Assembly: GCF_044761665.1 (NCBI RefSeq)
Contig: NZ_JBIWCW010000016.1
Span: forward strand, 1-64,000
Length of the DNA: 64,000 nt
From: Peribacillus sp044761665
Lineage (GTDB): Bacteria > Bacillota > Bacilli > Bacillales > DSM-1321
Direction of reading: 5' to 3'
A program made the translations under genes and the position numbers. Below are positions 8,407-17,872 of the stretch, piece by piece. The stretch's first letter is position 1. Each line of letters begins with the position of its first letter. Under the pieces are notes generated by a model that saw nothing but the letters and a program-made list of their open reading frames with translations, had not been told where the DNA came from and did no database searches.

Positions 8407-10150
8407 CCGAGATGCATTGACAGCTTATGCTGCTTCGTTTGTCGATGAGCTGGCACAAAATCAAATGAAGCATGTAGTTGTGAGCCCGGGTTCACGTTCT
8501 ACCCCTCTCGCTTTGTTGCTGGTGGAACATCCTGATATCAAGACACATATTAATGTTGATGAGCGTTCGGCCGCTTTTTTTGCTCTTGGATTGGCTAAGG
8601 CATTAAAAGAACCTGTCGGACTTCTTTGTACGTCCGGAACGGCTGCGGCGAACTATCATCCTGCCATCATCGAGGCTTTCTATTCAAGGGTGCCCCTTGT
8701 AGTGATGACGGCCGATCGGCCACATGAGCTGCGCGATGTAGGGGCTCCACAGGCAATCGATCAAATCAACTTATATGGAAAGCAAGTGAAGTGGTTTGTC
8801 GAAATGGCCCTTCCGGAGAATAGTGATGAAATGATTCGGTATGCCAGGACCATTGGGGCGAGAGCGGTAGCAACGGCGTCGATGGAACCTTCCGGGCCTG
8901 TCCACTTGAACTTCCCGTTACGTGAGCCACTGATTCCCAATCTAAAACAAGCCGAAGAATATAGGCACATTAAACTGACACCGGCTGTGATGATCGATAG
9001 TGGCATTCGTTCACTAACACCGTCACAAATAGAAGCATTGACCTCTACCTTATCCCAAGCAAAACAAGGCATTATCGTGTGCGGGGAATTAAGGAATCCA
9101 GAGATGAAGGAAGCAATCATCGCTTTAGCGGACAAGCTCGCATTCCCGATACTGGCAGACCCCCTTTCCCAATTAAGGAGCGGTACGCATGAAAAAGATG
9201 GAATCATTGAGACTTATGATACATTTTTACGCGATGAAGTAGCGAAGGAGGCATTCTATCCGGATGTCGTGCTTCGATTTGGTGCGATGCCTGTCTCGAA
9301 GCCATTGCTGTTATTCTTGAAAAAGCAGAAACAGGCAATGACATTGGTCATCGATGGTGGCGCAGGCTGGCGTGAACCGGCTGGCTTGGCTACTAGCATG
9401 ATTTATTGCGATGAAACGGATTTTTGTCATCGCATCGGTGAAAACTTAACGAGAGCTACAGAGAGAAACTGGCTTGGGTTATGGCAATCCATTAATGAAG
9501 CAACGAAGCATGCTTTATCTTCCATCCGCGATGAAGTGGAGTTAAGCGAAGGAAAGCTATTTTCTCTACTACAGGATTTGATGCCGGCAGGTTCGACACT
9601 ATTCGTCGGCAACAGCATGCCAATCCGAGATCTTGATACGTTCTTTTTGAATAATGATAAAAAAATCAAGACGATGGCCAACCGGGGAGCGAACGGGATC
9701 GATGGTGTGGTTTCCACGGCACTTGGAGTCAGTACGGTTTCTGAAAATACGGTATTGGCTATAGGCGACTTAAGCTTTTTCCATGATATGAACGGCTTGC
9801 TAGCGGCTAAACTGCAAAAGCAGAATTTCACGGTGTTATTGATCAATAATGATGGCGGTGGGATATTCTCCTTCCTTCCGCAGGCGAATGAGAAGGAACA
9901 CTTCGAAACATTATTCGGGACACCGCACGGACTTGATTTCTCCCATGCTGCTTCACTTTATGGTGGGAAATATAACAAGGTTCAGACTTGGGAAGAATTA
10001 AAGCAAGTATTCACAGAGTCATTTGAAGTACCTGGCTTGAAAATCATCGAAGTACCGACAGAACGGGAATCCAATCTGCAAACACATCGAAATTTGTGGA
10101 GTTTTGTTTCCCAGGAAATAAAAAAGGTGCTAAACAGGGAAATTTCATGA
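8399..10150 (+). CDS. menD: SEPHCHC synthase (2-succinyl-5-enolpyruvyl-6-hydroxy-3-cyclohexene-1-carboxylate synthase)
   Basis: MenD is a thiamine diphosphate and Mg-dependent enzyme joining the succinyl semialdehyde unit from 2-oxoglutarate to isochorismate. The 583 residues match the family. The N-terminal domain has the catalytic glutamate E55 in NVDERSAAFF and the GSRSTPL segment. The cofactor motif GDLSFFHDMNG followed by NNDGGGIFSFLP lies in the last third. AGGAGG inside the end of menF is the ribosome binding site. The start overlaps menF, and the stop overlaps the menH start as ATGA. Confidence 0.96.
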   Translation: MNDRDALTAYAASFVDELAQNQMKHVVVSPGSRSTPLALLLVEHPDIKTHINVDERSAAFFALGLAKALKEPVGLLCTSGTAAANYHPAIIEAFYSRVPLVVMTADRPHELRDVGAPQAIDQINLYGKQVKWFVEMALPENSDEMIRYARTIGARAVATASMEPSGPVHLNFPLREPLIPNLKQAEEYRHIKLTPAVMIDSGIRSLTPSQIEALTSTLSQAKQGIIVCGELRNPEMKEAIIALADKLAFPILADPLSQLRSGTHEKDGIIETYDTFLRDEVAKEAFYPDVVLRFGAMPVSKPLLLFLKKQKQAMTLVIDGGAGWREPAGLATSMIYCDETDFCHRIGENLTRATERNWLGLWQSINEATKHALSSIRDEVELSEGKLFSLLQDLMPAGSTLFVGNSMPIRDLDTFFLNNDKKIKTMANRGANGIDGVVSTALGVSTVSENTVLAIGDLSFFHDMNGLLAAKLQKQNFTVLLINNDGGGIFSFLPQANEKEHFETLFGTPHGLDFSHAASLYGGKYNKVQTWEELKQVFTESFEVPGLKIIEVPTERESNLQTHRNLWSFVSQEIKKVLNREIS

Positions 10151-10971
10151 AAATAGTCAGTGGAGATGTCACATATGCTGTTGAAATAACGGGAAATGGC
10201 GAACCTCTCATGTGCCTGCATGGGTTTACCGGAAATCGGGATACATGGGATTTTCTTGTTCCAGTGTTGCAGAATCGCTATTCGCTCATCCTGGTTGATA
10301 TCATCGGCCATGGGGAAACGGTGGCGCCTGACAATTTCGAGCGGTATGGGATGGAGCAGGTAGCAAAGGATTTGAAGCATATTTTAGATGAGCTGAAACT
10401 ACCTAAAGCCCATATCCTTGGGTACTCGATGGGAGGCAGGCTTGCCTTGGCCTTCTCTTGTTTGTATCCGGAATCTGTTCATACATTGATGCTGGAAAGT
10501 GCCTCTCCCGGTCTTGAGACAGAGAAGGAACAAGAGAGTCGCAGAAGCAATGATGCGAAGCTTGCCCAGCAGATTCTTGAAAACGGGATGGAAGCGTTTG
10601 TCGAAAAGTGGGAAAACATCCCGTTGTTTGAAACGCAGAAAGTGCTGCCAACAGATGTACAAACCTCGATTCGGCAACAACGACTTGGGAATGTACCGAC
10701 CGGGCTGTCGAATAGCCTGCTAGGCATGGGGACTGGAAGCCAACCTTCTTATTGGGAGAAGCTTGAAGACTTGGATTTTCCAGTGTTGCTTGTGACGGGT
10801 GAACTTGATCCAAAGTTCTGTCATATTGCTAAAATGATGCAAAATCGATTGAAAAATGTCGAATGGAAAAAAATTAATGGCGTCGGGCATGCGATTCATG
10901 TGGAAGATGGACAAAAGTTTGGTAAAATAATAAGTGAGTTTTTAAAGCGAAATAAGGAGGAATTACAATGA
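10147..10971 (+). CDS. menH: SHCHC synthase, alpha/beta hydrolase fold
   Basis: MenH removes pyruvate from SEPHCHC to give 2-succinyl-6-hydroxy-2,4-cyclohexadiene-1-carboxylate. It is a 274-residue alpha/beta hydrolase-fold protein with the nucleophile elbow GYSMGG (S94) and the active-site histidine H248 in GVGHAIH. LHGFTGN near residue 24 forms the oxyanion region. I set the start at 10147, where ATGA overlaps the menD stop; an open frame reaches further upstream only inside menD. Its end overlaps menB in the same way. Confidence 0.94.
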   Translation: MKIVSGDVTYAVEITGNGEPLMCLHGFTGNRDTWDFLVPVLQNRYSLILVDIIGHGETVAPDNFERYGMEQVAKDLKHILDELKLPKAHILGYSMGGRLALAFSCLYPESVHTLMLESASPGLETEKEQESRRSNDAKLAQQILENGMEAFVEKWENIPLFETQKVLPTDVQTSIRQQRLGNVPTGLSNSLLGMGTGSQPSYWEKLEDLDFPVLLVTGELDPKFCHIAKMMQNRLKNVEWKKINGVGHAIHVEDGQKFGKIISEFLKRNKEELQ

Positions 10972-11786
10972 CAATTCAATGGGAAACTATTCGTGAATAT
11001 GACGAAATTTTATACGAGAAGTATAACGGCATCGCGAAAGTATCGATAAACCGTCCGCATGTACATAATGCATTCACACCTAAAACGACTGCAGAGATGA
11101 TTGACGCATTCGCAAGAGCACGTGATGATGCCAGCATCGGTGTCATCATTTTGACAGGTGTAGGCGGCAAAGCCTTCTGTTCAGGTGGAGACCAAAAAGT
11201 ACGCGGCAATGGCGGGTATGTTGGGGAAGATAATATCCCACGCCTGAATGTACTTGATTTACAACGTTTAATCCGTGTGATTCCAAAGCCGGTCGTAGCG
11301 ATGGTTGCAGGTTATGCGATTGGTGGCGGTAATGTATTGAATGTCGTTTGTGACTTAACAATCGCTGCTGACAATGCAATCTTCGGTCAAACTGGTCCTA
11401 ACGTGGGTAGCTTCGATGCCGGTTACGGTTCAGGTTACTTAGCTCGTATCGTTGGACATAAGAAGGCGCGCGAAATTTGGTACCTATGTCGTCAATACAA
11501 TGCACAAGAGGCATTGGATATGGGCTTAGTCAACACGGTTGTGCCTCTAGATCAATTAGAAGCAGAGACAGTTAAATGGTGTGAAGAAATGCTTGAGAAG
11601 AGCCCAACAGCGCTTCGTTTCTTAAAAGCAGCGATGAACGCCGATACAGATGGACTTGCTGGTCTTCAACAACTTGCTGGGGACGCAACTCTTTTATATT
11701 ACACAACAGATGAAGCAAAAGAAGGCCGCGACGCGTTCAAAGAAAAACGTGATCCAGACTTCGGACAATTCCCTCGTTTCCCTTAA
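10968..11786 (+). CDS. menB: 1,4-dihydroxy-2-naphthoyl-CoA synthase
   Basis: MenB is a crotonase-fold enzyme that cyclises o-succinylbenzoyl-CoA to 1,4-dihydroxy-2-naphthoyl-CoA. The 272-residue product carries the crotonase oxyanion segments KAFCSGGDQKVRG near residue 70 and AGYAIGGGNVLN near 110, and the MenB-specific GQTGPNVGSFDAGYG. AGGAGG precedes the ATG, which overlaps the menH stop by four bases. Codon use looks strongly biased to frequent codons, as for a highly expressed protein. A hairpin follows before menE. Confidence 0.97.
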   Translation: MTIQWETIREYDEILYEKYNGIAKVSINRPHVHNAFTPKTTAEMIDAFARARDDASIGVIILTGVGGKAFCSGGDQKVRGNGGYVGEDNIPRLNVLDLQRLIRVIPKPVVAMVAGYAIGGGNVLNVVCDLTIAADNAIFGQTGPNVGSFDAGYGSGYLARIVGHKKAREIWYLCRQYNAQEALDMGLVNTVVPLDQLEAETVKWCEEMLEKSPTALRFLKAAMNADTDGLAGLQQLAGDATLLYYTTDEAKEGRDAFKEKRDPDFGQFPRFP

Positions 11787-11822
11787 TGAAAAAAGTAAGA
11801 GAATGAGTGGTTTGATTAGGGG

Positions 11823-11864
11823 ACAGCTTGGCGAAACTATTCGTCGAGCTGTTTTCTGTATCTA
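11823..11864 (+). terminator. internal terminator or attenuator between menB and menE
   Basis: A 12-pair stem (11823-11834 with 11841-11852, two G-U pairs) and a six-base loop, followed by TTTCTGTATCT. It sits in the only sizeable gap of the men operon. It probably lowers transcription into menE-menC. Confidence 0.65.
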
Positions 11865-11888
11865 AAAGAAAAAGGAGAGGGCTCTTGG

Positions 11889-13370
11889 ATGACTGAAGAG
11901 AAATTGCCGAATTGGCTGAAAAACCGTGCTCACTTATCACCTGACCGTCCGGCGATTGAGTTTGAAGGGAGCACGTATACGTTTCTCGAATTACATAGAT
12001 TGACGGAAAGTATGGCCGGTAAATTGGCAGGTAGTGGTGTAAAGGTTGGTGATTCATGCGCGGTCTTACTTCGGAACCATATCGATAGTGTCGTCGTGAT
12101 TCATGCACTCTTTTATCTCGGTGTGAAAATCGTCATGCTTAACAATAAGCTCACGGTAAGGGAATTATCATGGCAAATCAAAGACAGTGAGTCAACGAGA
12201 TTGATATCGGAAGAATGGTTTTCCGAGAAGCTTTCTGGGATTCAGGATTTGCTTCCAAGTGTTCCGGTACTGTTGAAAGAAGAATTGCCTAAGGAAGGGA
12301 CCGCGGAGATTCGCGATGTATTCTATCTTGAAGATACCGCGACGATCATGTATACATCGGGTACGACGGGCCATCCAAAAGGCGTCATCCAATCGTTCGG
12401 CAATCATTGGTGGAATGCGGTCGGTTCCGCATTGAACCTCGGGTTGAGGGAAGAGGACAGTTGGTATTGTGCGGTTCCCATTTTTCATATAAGCGGTTTG
12501 TCGATTTTGATGAAAAGCGTGATATATGGAATGAAGGTCGTATTGGTGGAGAAATTTGATCAACGGGAGGCGAACCAAAGCATCCAGAACAACGGAGTGA
12601 CAATGATTTCGGTTGTAACGGCGATGTTGAACCGAATGCTGCATGACCTCGGTGATGCGCGTTACCCGGAGACGTTTCGTTGTGTGCTGCTTGGCGGAGG
12701 CCCGGCACCTGTCCATATGCTTGAAGCGTGTAAGGAAAAAGGAATACCTGTTTATCAATCTTATGGCATGACGGAAACCGCTTCGCAAATTGCGACACTT
12801 GCCCCGGAAAGTGCGATGACAAAGATTGGATCTGCGGGAAAGCCCTTGTTTCCTGCGCAACTAAGGATAGAAACAGACGGTAAGATTTGTGGACCAGGTG
12901 TAGCGGGTGAAATCGTGGTATCTGGACCTAATGTAACTAAAGGCTATCTCAATCGATTGGATGCGACGGAGCAGGCGATTTCAGACGGATGGCTGTATAC
13001 GGGAGACCTTGGTTATCTTGATGAAGAAGGTTTTTTATATGTACTCGACCGGCGATCGGACTTAATCATATCCGGAGGAGAAAATGTCTATCCAGCCGAG
13101 ATTGAAAATGTCCTTAGTACGCACCCGGCCGTTTTCGAGGCGGGGGTCACGAGTTTGGAAGATGAAACATGGGGGCAGGTGCCGCTTGCTTTCGTTGTCA
13201 GGCATAAAGGCATGGAAGTTAGCGAGGCCGAGCTTTTGGAGTATTGCCGAGAAGGGCTGGCTGCTTATAAAATTCCCCGAAACGTGATTTTCCTTGAGGA
13301 GCTACCACGCAATGGTGCAAGCAAGCTCTTGCGTAGGGAACTGAAGAAGCGATGGGAGGGACAGGTATGA
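11889..13370 (+). CDS. menE: o-succinylbenzoate-CoA ligase
   Basis: MenE activates o-succinylbenzoate to its CoA thioester with ATP. The 493-residue protein is an ANL-superfamily adenylating enzyme: the P-loop-like IMYTSGTTGHPKGV lies at residues 153-166, YQSYGMTETAS follows near residue 290, and DGWLYTGDLGYLDEEG and the C-terminal lysine region follow. AAAGGAGAGG precedes the ATG. The stop overlaps the menC start as ATGA. Confidence 0.95.
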   Translation: MTEEKLPNWLKNRAHLSPDRPAIEFEGSTYTFLELHRLTESMAGKLAGSGVKVGDSCAVLLRNHIDSVVVIHALFYLGVKIVMLNNKLTVRELSWQIKDSESTRLISEEWFSEKLSGIQDLLPSVPVLLKEELPKEGTAEIRDVFYLEDTATIMYTSGTTGHPKGVIQSFGNHWWNAVGSALNLGLREEDSWYCAVPIFHISGLSILMKSVIYGMKVVLVEKFDQREANQSIQNNGVTMISVVTAMLNRMLHDLGDARYPETFRCVLLGGGPAPVHMLEACKEKGIPVYQSYGMTETASQIATLAPESAMTKIGSAGKPLFPAQLRIETDGKICGPGVAGEIVVSGPNVTKGYLNRLDATEQAISDGWLYTGDLGYLDEEGFLYVLDRRSDLIISGGENVYPAEIENVLSTHPAVFEAGVTSLEDETWGQVPLAFVVRHKGMEVSEAELLEYCREGLAAYKIPRNVIFLEELPRNGASKLLRRELKKRWEGQV

Positions 13371-14470
13371 AGTTGTCGTCCATCGCTTTAAGGCTTATGA
13401 AGGCCCCTTTAAAGCGCCCATTCAAGACTCATCTGGAAACGGTGACTGAACGGGAAGTCATCATTGTTGAAGCAAAGAATCAGGACGGGATGACCGGATA
13501 CGGGGAAGCGGTGCCGTTTTCGAGTCCCTGGTATACAGAGGAAACGGTTAAAACTTGTTTTCATGTGTTGGAGGACTTCCTGATTCCTAAGACTTTGGCC
13601 TTCGATTTGAAGCATCCGAATGAACTGGCTGGCCTCTGGAGCGGAATCAGAAGGAATGCTATGGCAAAATCGGCTCTGGAACAGGCAATCTGGGATTTGT
13701 ACGCAAAGCAAGAGGGTATCTATTTAGGAAAGCTTTTCGGTGGGGAAAGGACCGAGGTAGATGCGGGGGTCGTCATTGCCTCTGACCGTATAGAGGATGC
13801 ACTACGTCAAATAGAAGAAAGCTTGGAAGTCGGTTACCGGCGATATAAAATCAAGATCAATCCAACGAATGATCTCGAATTCCTTACACAAATACGAAAT
13901 GCCTATCCCGATATCCCCTTGATGGTGGATGCCAATTCGGCATATTCCCTACAAGATGTCCCGCACCTGCAAAAGCTGGATGCCTTTAACCTCATGATGA
14001 TCGAGCAGCCGCTTGGGCACGATGACATCTTGGAGCATTCCTTGCTACAAAAGGAACTGAAGACCCCGATTTGCCTCGATGAAAGTATCAATTCGTATCA
14101 TGATGCGAAAAGTGCGCTGATGCTAAAGAGCTGCGGAGTGATCACCATTAAAATGGCCAAAGTCGGCGGCTGGTCCCAAGCGGTCAAAATCCATGACCTA
14201 TGCGTGGAACACGGTGTTCCTCTCTGGTGTGGTGGCATGATCGAGTTCGGCATATCACGGGCCCATAACCTGGCGCTGGCCACATTACAAGGATTCACGA
14301 TTCCAGGGGATATCTCCTCTTCGTCCCGCTATTGGGAGAGTGACATCATCGAACCGGAAGTCATCGTGAAAAATGGTGTCATCCAGGTTCCGTATAAAAC
14401 GGGAATCGGTTTTAAAATAAACAAGAAGCGGTTGGATGAGCTGACAAGCTATAGGAACGTGTATAAGTGA
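13367..14470 (+). CDS. menC: o-succinylbenzoate synthase
   Basis: MenC dehydrates SHCHC to o-succinylbenzoate. It is an enolase-superfamily enzyme of 367 residues. The catalytic residues are visible: K161/K163 in YKIKIN, metal ligands D188 (VDANSAY), E213 (IEQPL) and D238 (LDES), and the second lysine K262 in TIKMAKVGG. I chose the ATG at 13367 overlapping the menE stop, with GGGAGGG upstream, over an ATG at 13352. Last gene of the operon, followed by a terminator. Confidence 0.94.
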   Translation: MKLSSIALRLMKAPLKRPFKTHLETVTEREVIIVEAKNQDGMTGYGEAVPFSSPWYTEETVKTCFHVLEDFLIPKTLAFDLKHPNELAGLWSGIRRNAMAKSALEQAIWDLYAKQEGIYLGKLFGGERTEVDAGVVIASDRIEDALRQIEESLEVGYRRYKIKINPTNDLEFLTQIRNAYPDIPLMVDANSAYSLQDVPHLQKLDAFNLMMIEQPLGHDDILEHSLLQKELKTPICLDESINSYHDAKSALMLKSCGVITIKMAKVGGWSQAVKIHDLCVEHGVPLWCGGMIEFGISRAHNLALATLQGFTIPGDISSSSRYWESDIIEPEVIVKNGVIQVPYKTGIGFKINKKRLDELTSYRNVYK

Positions 14471-14512
14471 ATGTAAAACCATGATCTAATTTGGGAAAAA
14501 TATAGAACGAGT

Positions 14513-14541
14513 GGTGAAGCTGTCATGGGGCAGCTTTTTTT
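14513..14541 (+). terminator. terminator of the men operon
   Basis: Stem AAGCTG/CAGCTT with an eight-base loop and a run of seven T, 46 bases after menC. Confidence 0.85.
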
Positions 14542-14657
14542 GTTGCCAATTATTGAACATTTCTTGCAACATAAATAATATTTAGTATTTATTGAATAAA
14601 GTTAAAGTAAATGTTAAAGTATTTATAAATAATTGTAAAAAACAAGGGGTTTTGAAA

Positions 14658-14960
14658 ATGGATGCTAAAGATTTACCAAGCTGGATTACATCTTTAGAAG
14701 CGGAAGATTTTCAGTTTATCAAAAATTTTGTCATGAATTCAGGCAGTTTAAAAGAAATCGCCAAATTCTATGGTGTCTCCTACCCGACTGTAAGGATTAG
14801 ATTGGATAAGTTGATCCAGAAAATTCAGCTGAGCGAGAATTCGGAAAACGAGGAGTTCATCAGTTTCATTAAAAAACTATCTATCGATGACCGAATCAGC
14901 TTAGAGGATGCAAAAATGATCATTGATAAATATAAAAAGGAAAGGGAGGATGTAAAATGA
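14658..14960 (+). CDS. DUF2089 family protein, possible DNA-binding
   Basis: A 100-residue soluble protein of the DUF2089 type. Residues 28-60 look like a helix-turn-helix (NSGSLKEIAKFYGVSYPTVRIRLDKL). The C-terminal part is charged and helical. I chose the ATG at 14658, after AAGGGG, rather than an upstream in-frame ATG at 14592 without a site. The stop overlaps the next gene as ATGA, so it is coupled to a small membrane protein. This layout recalls a regulator with a membrane partner, but the function is unknown. Confidence 0.75.
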   Translation: MDAKDLPSWITSLEAEDFQFIKNFVMNSGSLKEIAKFYGVSYPTVRIRLDKLIQKIQLSENSENEEFISFIKKLSIDDRISLEDAKMIIDKYKKEREDVK

Positions 14961-15241
14961 ATGAATGGTATAGGCCTATAATTATTATATTGCTGCTTGC
15001 ACTTCAGCACTTTTTATCAACAAGGAGTAATCGATACTTGGGAAGTGTCCTCCCCATCATATATTTAGCCGCTTTACTATTCGGAGGGTTTACAGGTAGC
15101 ATCGAAGGCGTGATGCAGGTGGTTCTTTTAATTGTTGTGGGCGAAGCCGTTTTATTGTACTACTGGGTCATTGGAAGAAAGACGGTATCCAATAAGAGAA
15201 AAAGAGAATTAGAAAAAATGAAGACAATGGATATAAAATGA
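14957..15241 (+). CDS. small membrane protein next to the DUF2089 gene
   Basis: A 94-residue protein with hydrophobic segments at about residues 6-20, 29-48 and 53-70, and a basic tail (KTVSNKRKRELEKMK). The start overlaps the upstream stop by four bases. No enzymatic motif is seen. Operon linkage suggests the DUF2089 protein acts with it or on it. Confidence 0.7.
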   Translation: MNEWYRPIIIILLLALQHFLSTRSNRYLGSVLPIIYLAALLFGGFTGSIEGVMQVVLLIVVGEAVLLYYWVIGRKTVSNKRKRELEKMKTMDIK

Positions 15242-15275
15242 TGAACTAGATCAGTCTTAAAAAAATATTTATTTG

Positions 15276-15310
15276 TAAAAGCCCCATTTTAATGAAAAAT
15301 GGGGCTTTGT
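15276..15310 (+). terminator. terminator after the DUF2089 pair
   Basis: Stem AAAGCCCCATTTT/AAAATGGGGCTTT with a short loop and flanking A and T runs. Confidence 0.85.
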
Positions 15311-15387
15311 CTATTTTTCCTTTTATGGATTATTTTGTATAATGGGAGAAAGCGATAACAACGTAAGAACAGGGAGGGGGGAAGTAT

Positions 15388-15534
15388 ATGAAGAAACCAT
15401 ACCTTATTGCAGAGATTTTGCTGAAAAGAGGGATGCCGGATTTGGTCATTAAGGAAATCACTGCATTAGCGGAGTGTGAATTATTTCTTTTGAAAAGAAA
15501 ATGGGGAATCTATGACCGAACGACCGAAGCATAA
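15388..15534 (+). CDS. 48-residue hypothetical protein
   Basis: A short ORF with a very strong ribosome binding site (AGGGAGGGGGGAAG) four bases before ATG. An extended -10 box TGTATAAT ends at 15343, 45 bases upstream. The peptide (MKKPYLIAEILLKRG, then PDLVIKEITALAECE) looks helical, rather like a helix-turn-helix fragment. No family is recognised. The signals before it make a real small gene likely. Confidence 0.55.
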   Translation: MKKPYLIAEILLKRGMPDLVIKEITALAECELFLLKRKWGIYDRTTEA

Positions 15535-15575
15535 AATAGGAACCGTCACGTATGAATCGGTCCCTTATATATGAA

Positions 15576-16271
15576 CTATGCCTTTTTAAGACGGTAACGA
15601 TTGACAGGACGGCCAACGTTGCCATACTGTACATCAAGTTGAAGGATCTCTTCATCATGTAAGTACTCGAGATAGCGCCGGGCTGTTACCCTCGCAATTC
15701 CGATTCCGTCGGCCACGTCCTCCGCAGATAAAGCCCCAGGTTGGGTTTTAACGAATTTTGTGACTTGTTCTAACGTGGATTTATTCAAGCCTTTTGGAAC
15801 GTCGTCTTTTAACACCTGTTTAGATGACGACTGATTTTGAAAGAGAATGCGATCGAGTTGGATTTGGGATATAGAATGTTCTGGCTCAACTTCCATGCGA
15901 AAGGCATAGTATTGTTCCAGTGTATGTTTCAGCCTTTCATATTTAAATGGTTTAATTAAATAATCAAAGGCCCCGTTCTGTATCATCTTGCGGATCGTTT
16001 TCTGATCATTGGCCGCCGAGATGATGATCACATCGACATCAATCTGTTCTTTTCTAATTTGATAAAGCGTATCCACGCCATTCAAGTTCGGCATGAAGAT
16101 GTCCAAAATGACGAGATCTGGTTTCAGCTTCCTGATTTTTTCAAGTCCCTCAAGTCCGTTATGGGCAGTGTCCACCACTGTAAAGGCGGGAACCCGTTCG
16201 ATAAATTGCTTATTTACCTCTTGGACCATCGGGTCATCTTCAATTAAAAGTACGCATATTTGATTGGTCAT
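15576..16271 (-). CDS. dctR: CitB/DctR-type response regulator
   Basis: A 231-residue regulator for C4-dicarboxylate or citrate uptake genes. The receiver domain (1-120) has the acidic pair E11-D12, phosphoacceptor D57 (VILDIFMPN) and K108 (LIKPF). The C-terminal region (about 165-225) holds a helix-turn-helix (LSAEDVADGIGIARVTARRYLEYL) typical of the DctR/DcuR/CitT family. It follows dctS with a four-base overlap. Its target transporter is not in this window, so the exact substrate is inferred from the neighbouring binding protein. Confidence 0.85.
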   Translation of the reverse strand: MTNQICVLLIEDDPMVQEVNKQFIERVPAFTVVDTAHNGLEGLEKIRKLKPDLVILDIFMPNLNGVDTLYQIRKEQIDVDVIIISAANDQKTIRKMIQNGAFDYLIKPFKYERLKHTLEQYYAFRMEVEPEHSISQIQLDRILFQNQSSSKQVLKDDVPKGLNKSTLEQVTKFVKTQPGALSAEDVADGIGIARVTARRYLEYLHDEEILQLDVQYGNVGRPVNRYRLKKA

Positions 16272-17872
16272 GTGATCTCCTCTATATCGTGCATGGGGAA
16301 GGAAAGAAAAAAGCTGGTCCCTTCGTTAGGTCGTGTCGTAAAACTCATTTCGCCATGCGCCTTTTTTACGATTTGATTGATTAAATAAAGCCCGATTCCC
16401 GAACCTTCAGCCCCTTTTGTTGTAAAGCCATACTCGAAAATATCGTTATGGATGTGTTCAGGAATGCCTGGACCATTGTCTTCAAGTACGATTTGGCAAT
16501 GCTGTTCATCTTGATAGATGGATAGGTAGACCTGCTTGGATTCTTCGTCTGAATATTTGAGTGCCGCAAACGAATTTTCAATCAGGTTACCGATGATTAA
16601 CACAAAATCATGGTAATCCAAAACAGGTGGAAAGTGATCCAGCCTTGTATGCTTGTCCATGATTAGCTCGATTCCAAGCTCCCGTCCTAAAGAAACTTTA
16701 CTCAAAAGCAGCCCCACTAAATTATCATCGTGAATGTGCTTCGTCAAAAACCTGGTCAATTCCTCTTGCTCTTCGGTAATCTGAAAGATGTATTGCAAGG
16801 CATCGTCTAAATTACCCAGCTGTATTAACCCGGCAATCGTATGAAGCTTGTTCATATGCTCGTGATTTTGTACGCGCAGGGCTTCAACGAAAGCTTTTAC
16901 GCTAGTTAATTCTTCTGCAAGCTTCGTCACATCGGTCCGGTCTTGGAAAATGGCTACGGCACCAACGGTCTTATTGGCTATCTTAATCGGTACCCGGTTG
17001 CTCAGGATGTTTTTTTGCTGGACGGATATCTCCTGGTTGACGATGGGGGTCGTCCGTTCCAGTACTTCTGGTAGTCGGGTATCGCTCACGACATCCGTAA
17101 TCTTTTTGCCAATCACTGGACCGCTTATGTTCAGCATCTGTTTTGCCTTTTCATTGAATATCGTAATAATCTGATTGTTATCGATGGCAATGACCCCTTC
17201 ATGCATGGCATTGAAGGCGGCTGTCCTTTCAACGAGCATCTGGGAAATCTGGTGCGGCTCAAGCTGGAAGGTTTCCTTTTTTATGCGTCTGGCTAGAAGC
17301 CATGAGCCGCATACACCAAAGAGTAATGTCAAAAGGAGAATGATCAGGATTTCGGTCTTTAAGTCAACAATCACCTCTGGAATCGTCGGCAGGATGTTCC
17401 CGACAAGGACGACACCGATTTGCTTGTTTTCTTTATCAAGGATGGGAACGAAGGCACGGACGGAAACGCCAAGGTCCCCCACGGCTTTCGAGATATATTC
17501 ATGTTCTGCAAAAGCGGCACTCTCATCATTGCTTTTCGATAAGGTTCCCAGTTGGCTGTGTACCGGATGGGAATAACGCAAATGCTGATTATCCAGCACG
17601 ACAATATAATCTGCCTGATGAATCTTTCTTAAATTTTCGATGATGGGATTTAGGTCATTCCACCCTTCCGGTTCAAGAACCATTTCCTGTACCTCGGGAA
17701 GTTCGGCAATGGTATGGGCCGTGATCATTGAACGTGTACCGGTTTCCTCTTCCCGGATGGATACAATATTTCCAAATATGATAATTCCACCTATAATGAT
17801 GGAAAAAGCCACGATTATGAATGATAGTAGGGTGATTTTTAATTGTATGGGCATATGAAAGGATTTATCCAT
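16268..17872 (-). CDS. dctS: DctS-like sensor histidine kinase for dicarboxylates
   Basis: A 534-residue membrane kinase of the CitA/DcuS family. Membrane segments lie at about residues 12-36 and 172-193 and enclose an extracytoplasmic sensing domain (about 37-170). A PAS domain follows (about 210-315), then the atypical phosphoacceptor region NHEHMNKLHTIAGLIQ with H337, and an ATPase domain (N-box NLIENSFAAL, DNGPGIP, GSGIGLYLI). GGAGG lies before the ATG. It forms an operon with dctR and is divergent from a TRAP-type binding protein, as in the DctB-DctS-DctR system of B. subtilis. Confidence 0.87.
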   Translation of the reverse strand: MDKSFHMPIQLKITLLSFIIVAFSIIIGGIIIFGNIVSIREEETGTRSMITAHTIAELPEVQEMVLEPEGWNDLNPIIENLRKIHQADYIVVLDNQHLRYSHPVHSQLGTLSKSNDESAAFAEHEYISKAVGDLGVSVRAFVPILDKENKQIGVVLVGNILPTIPEVIVDLKTEILIILLLTLLFGVCGSWLLARRIKKETFQLEPHQISQMLVERTAAFNAMHEGVIAIDNNQIITIFNEKAKQMLNISGPVIGKKITDVVSDTRLPEVLERTTPIVNQEISVQQKNILSNRVPIKIANKTVGAVAIFQDRTDVTKLAEELTSVKAFVEALRVQNHEHMNKLHTIAGLIQLGNLDDALQYIFQITEEQEELTRFLTKHIHDDNLVGLLLSKVSLGRELGIELIMDKHTRLDHFPPVLDYHDFVLIIGNLIENSFAALKYSDEESKQVYLSIYQDEQHCQIVLEDNGPGIPEHIHNDIFEYGFTTKGAEGSGIGLYLINQIVKKAHGEMSFTTRPNEGTSFFLSFPMHDIEEIT

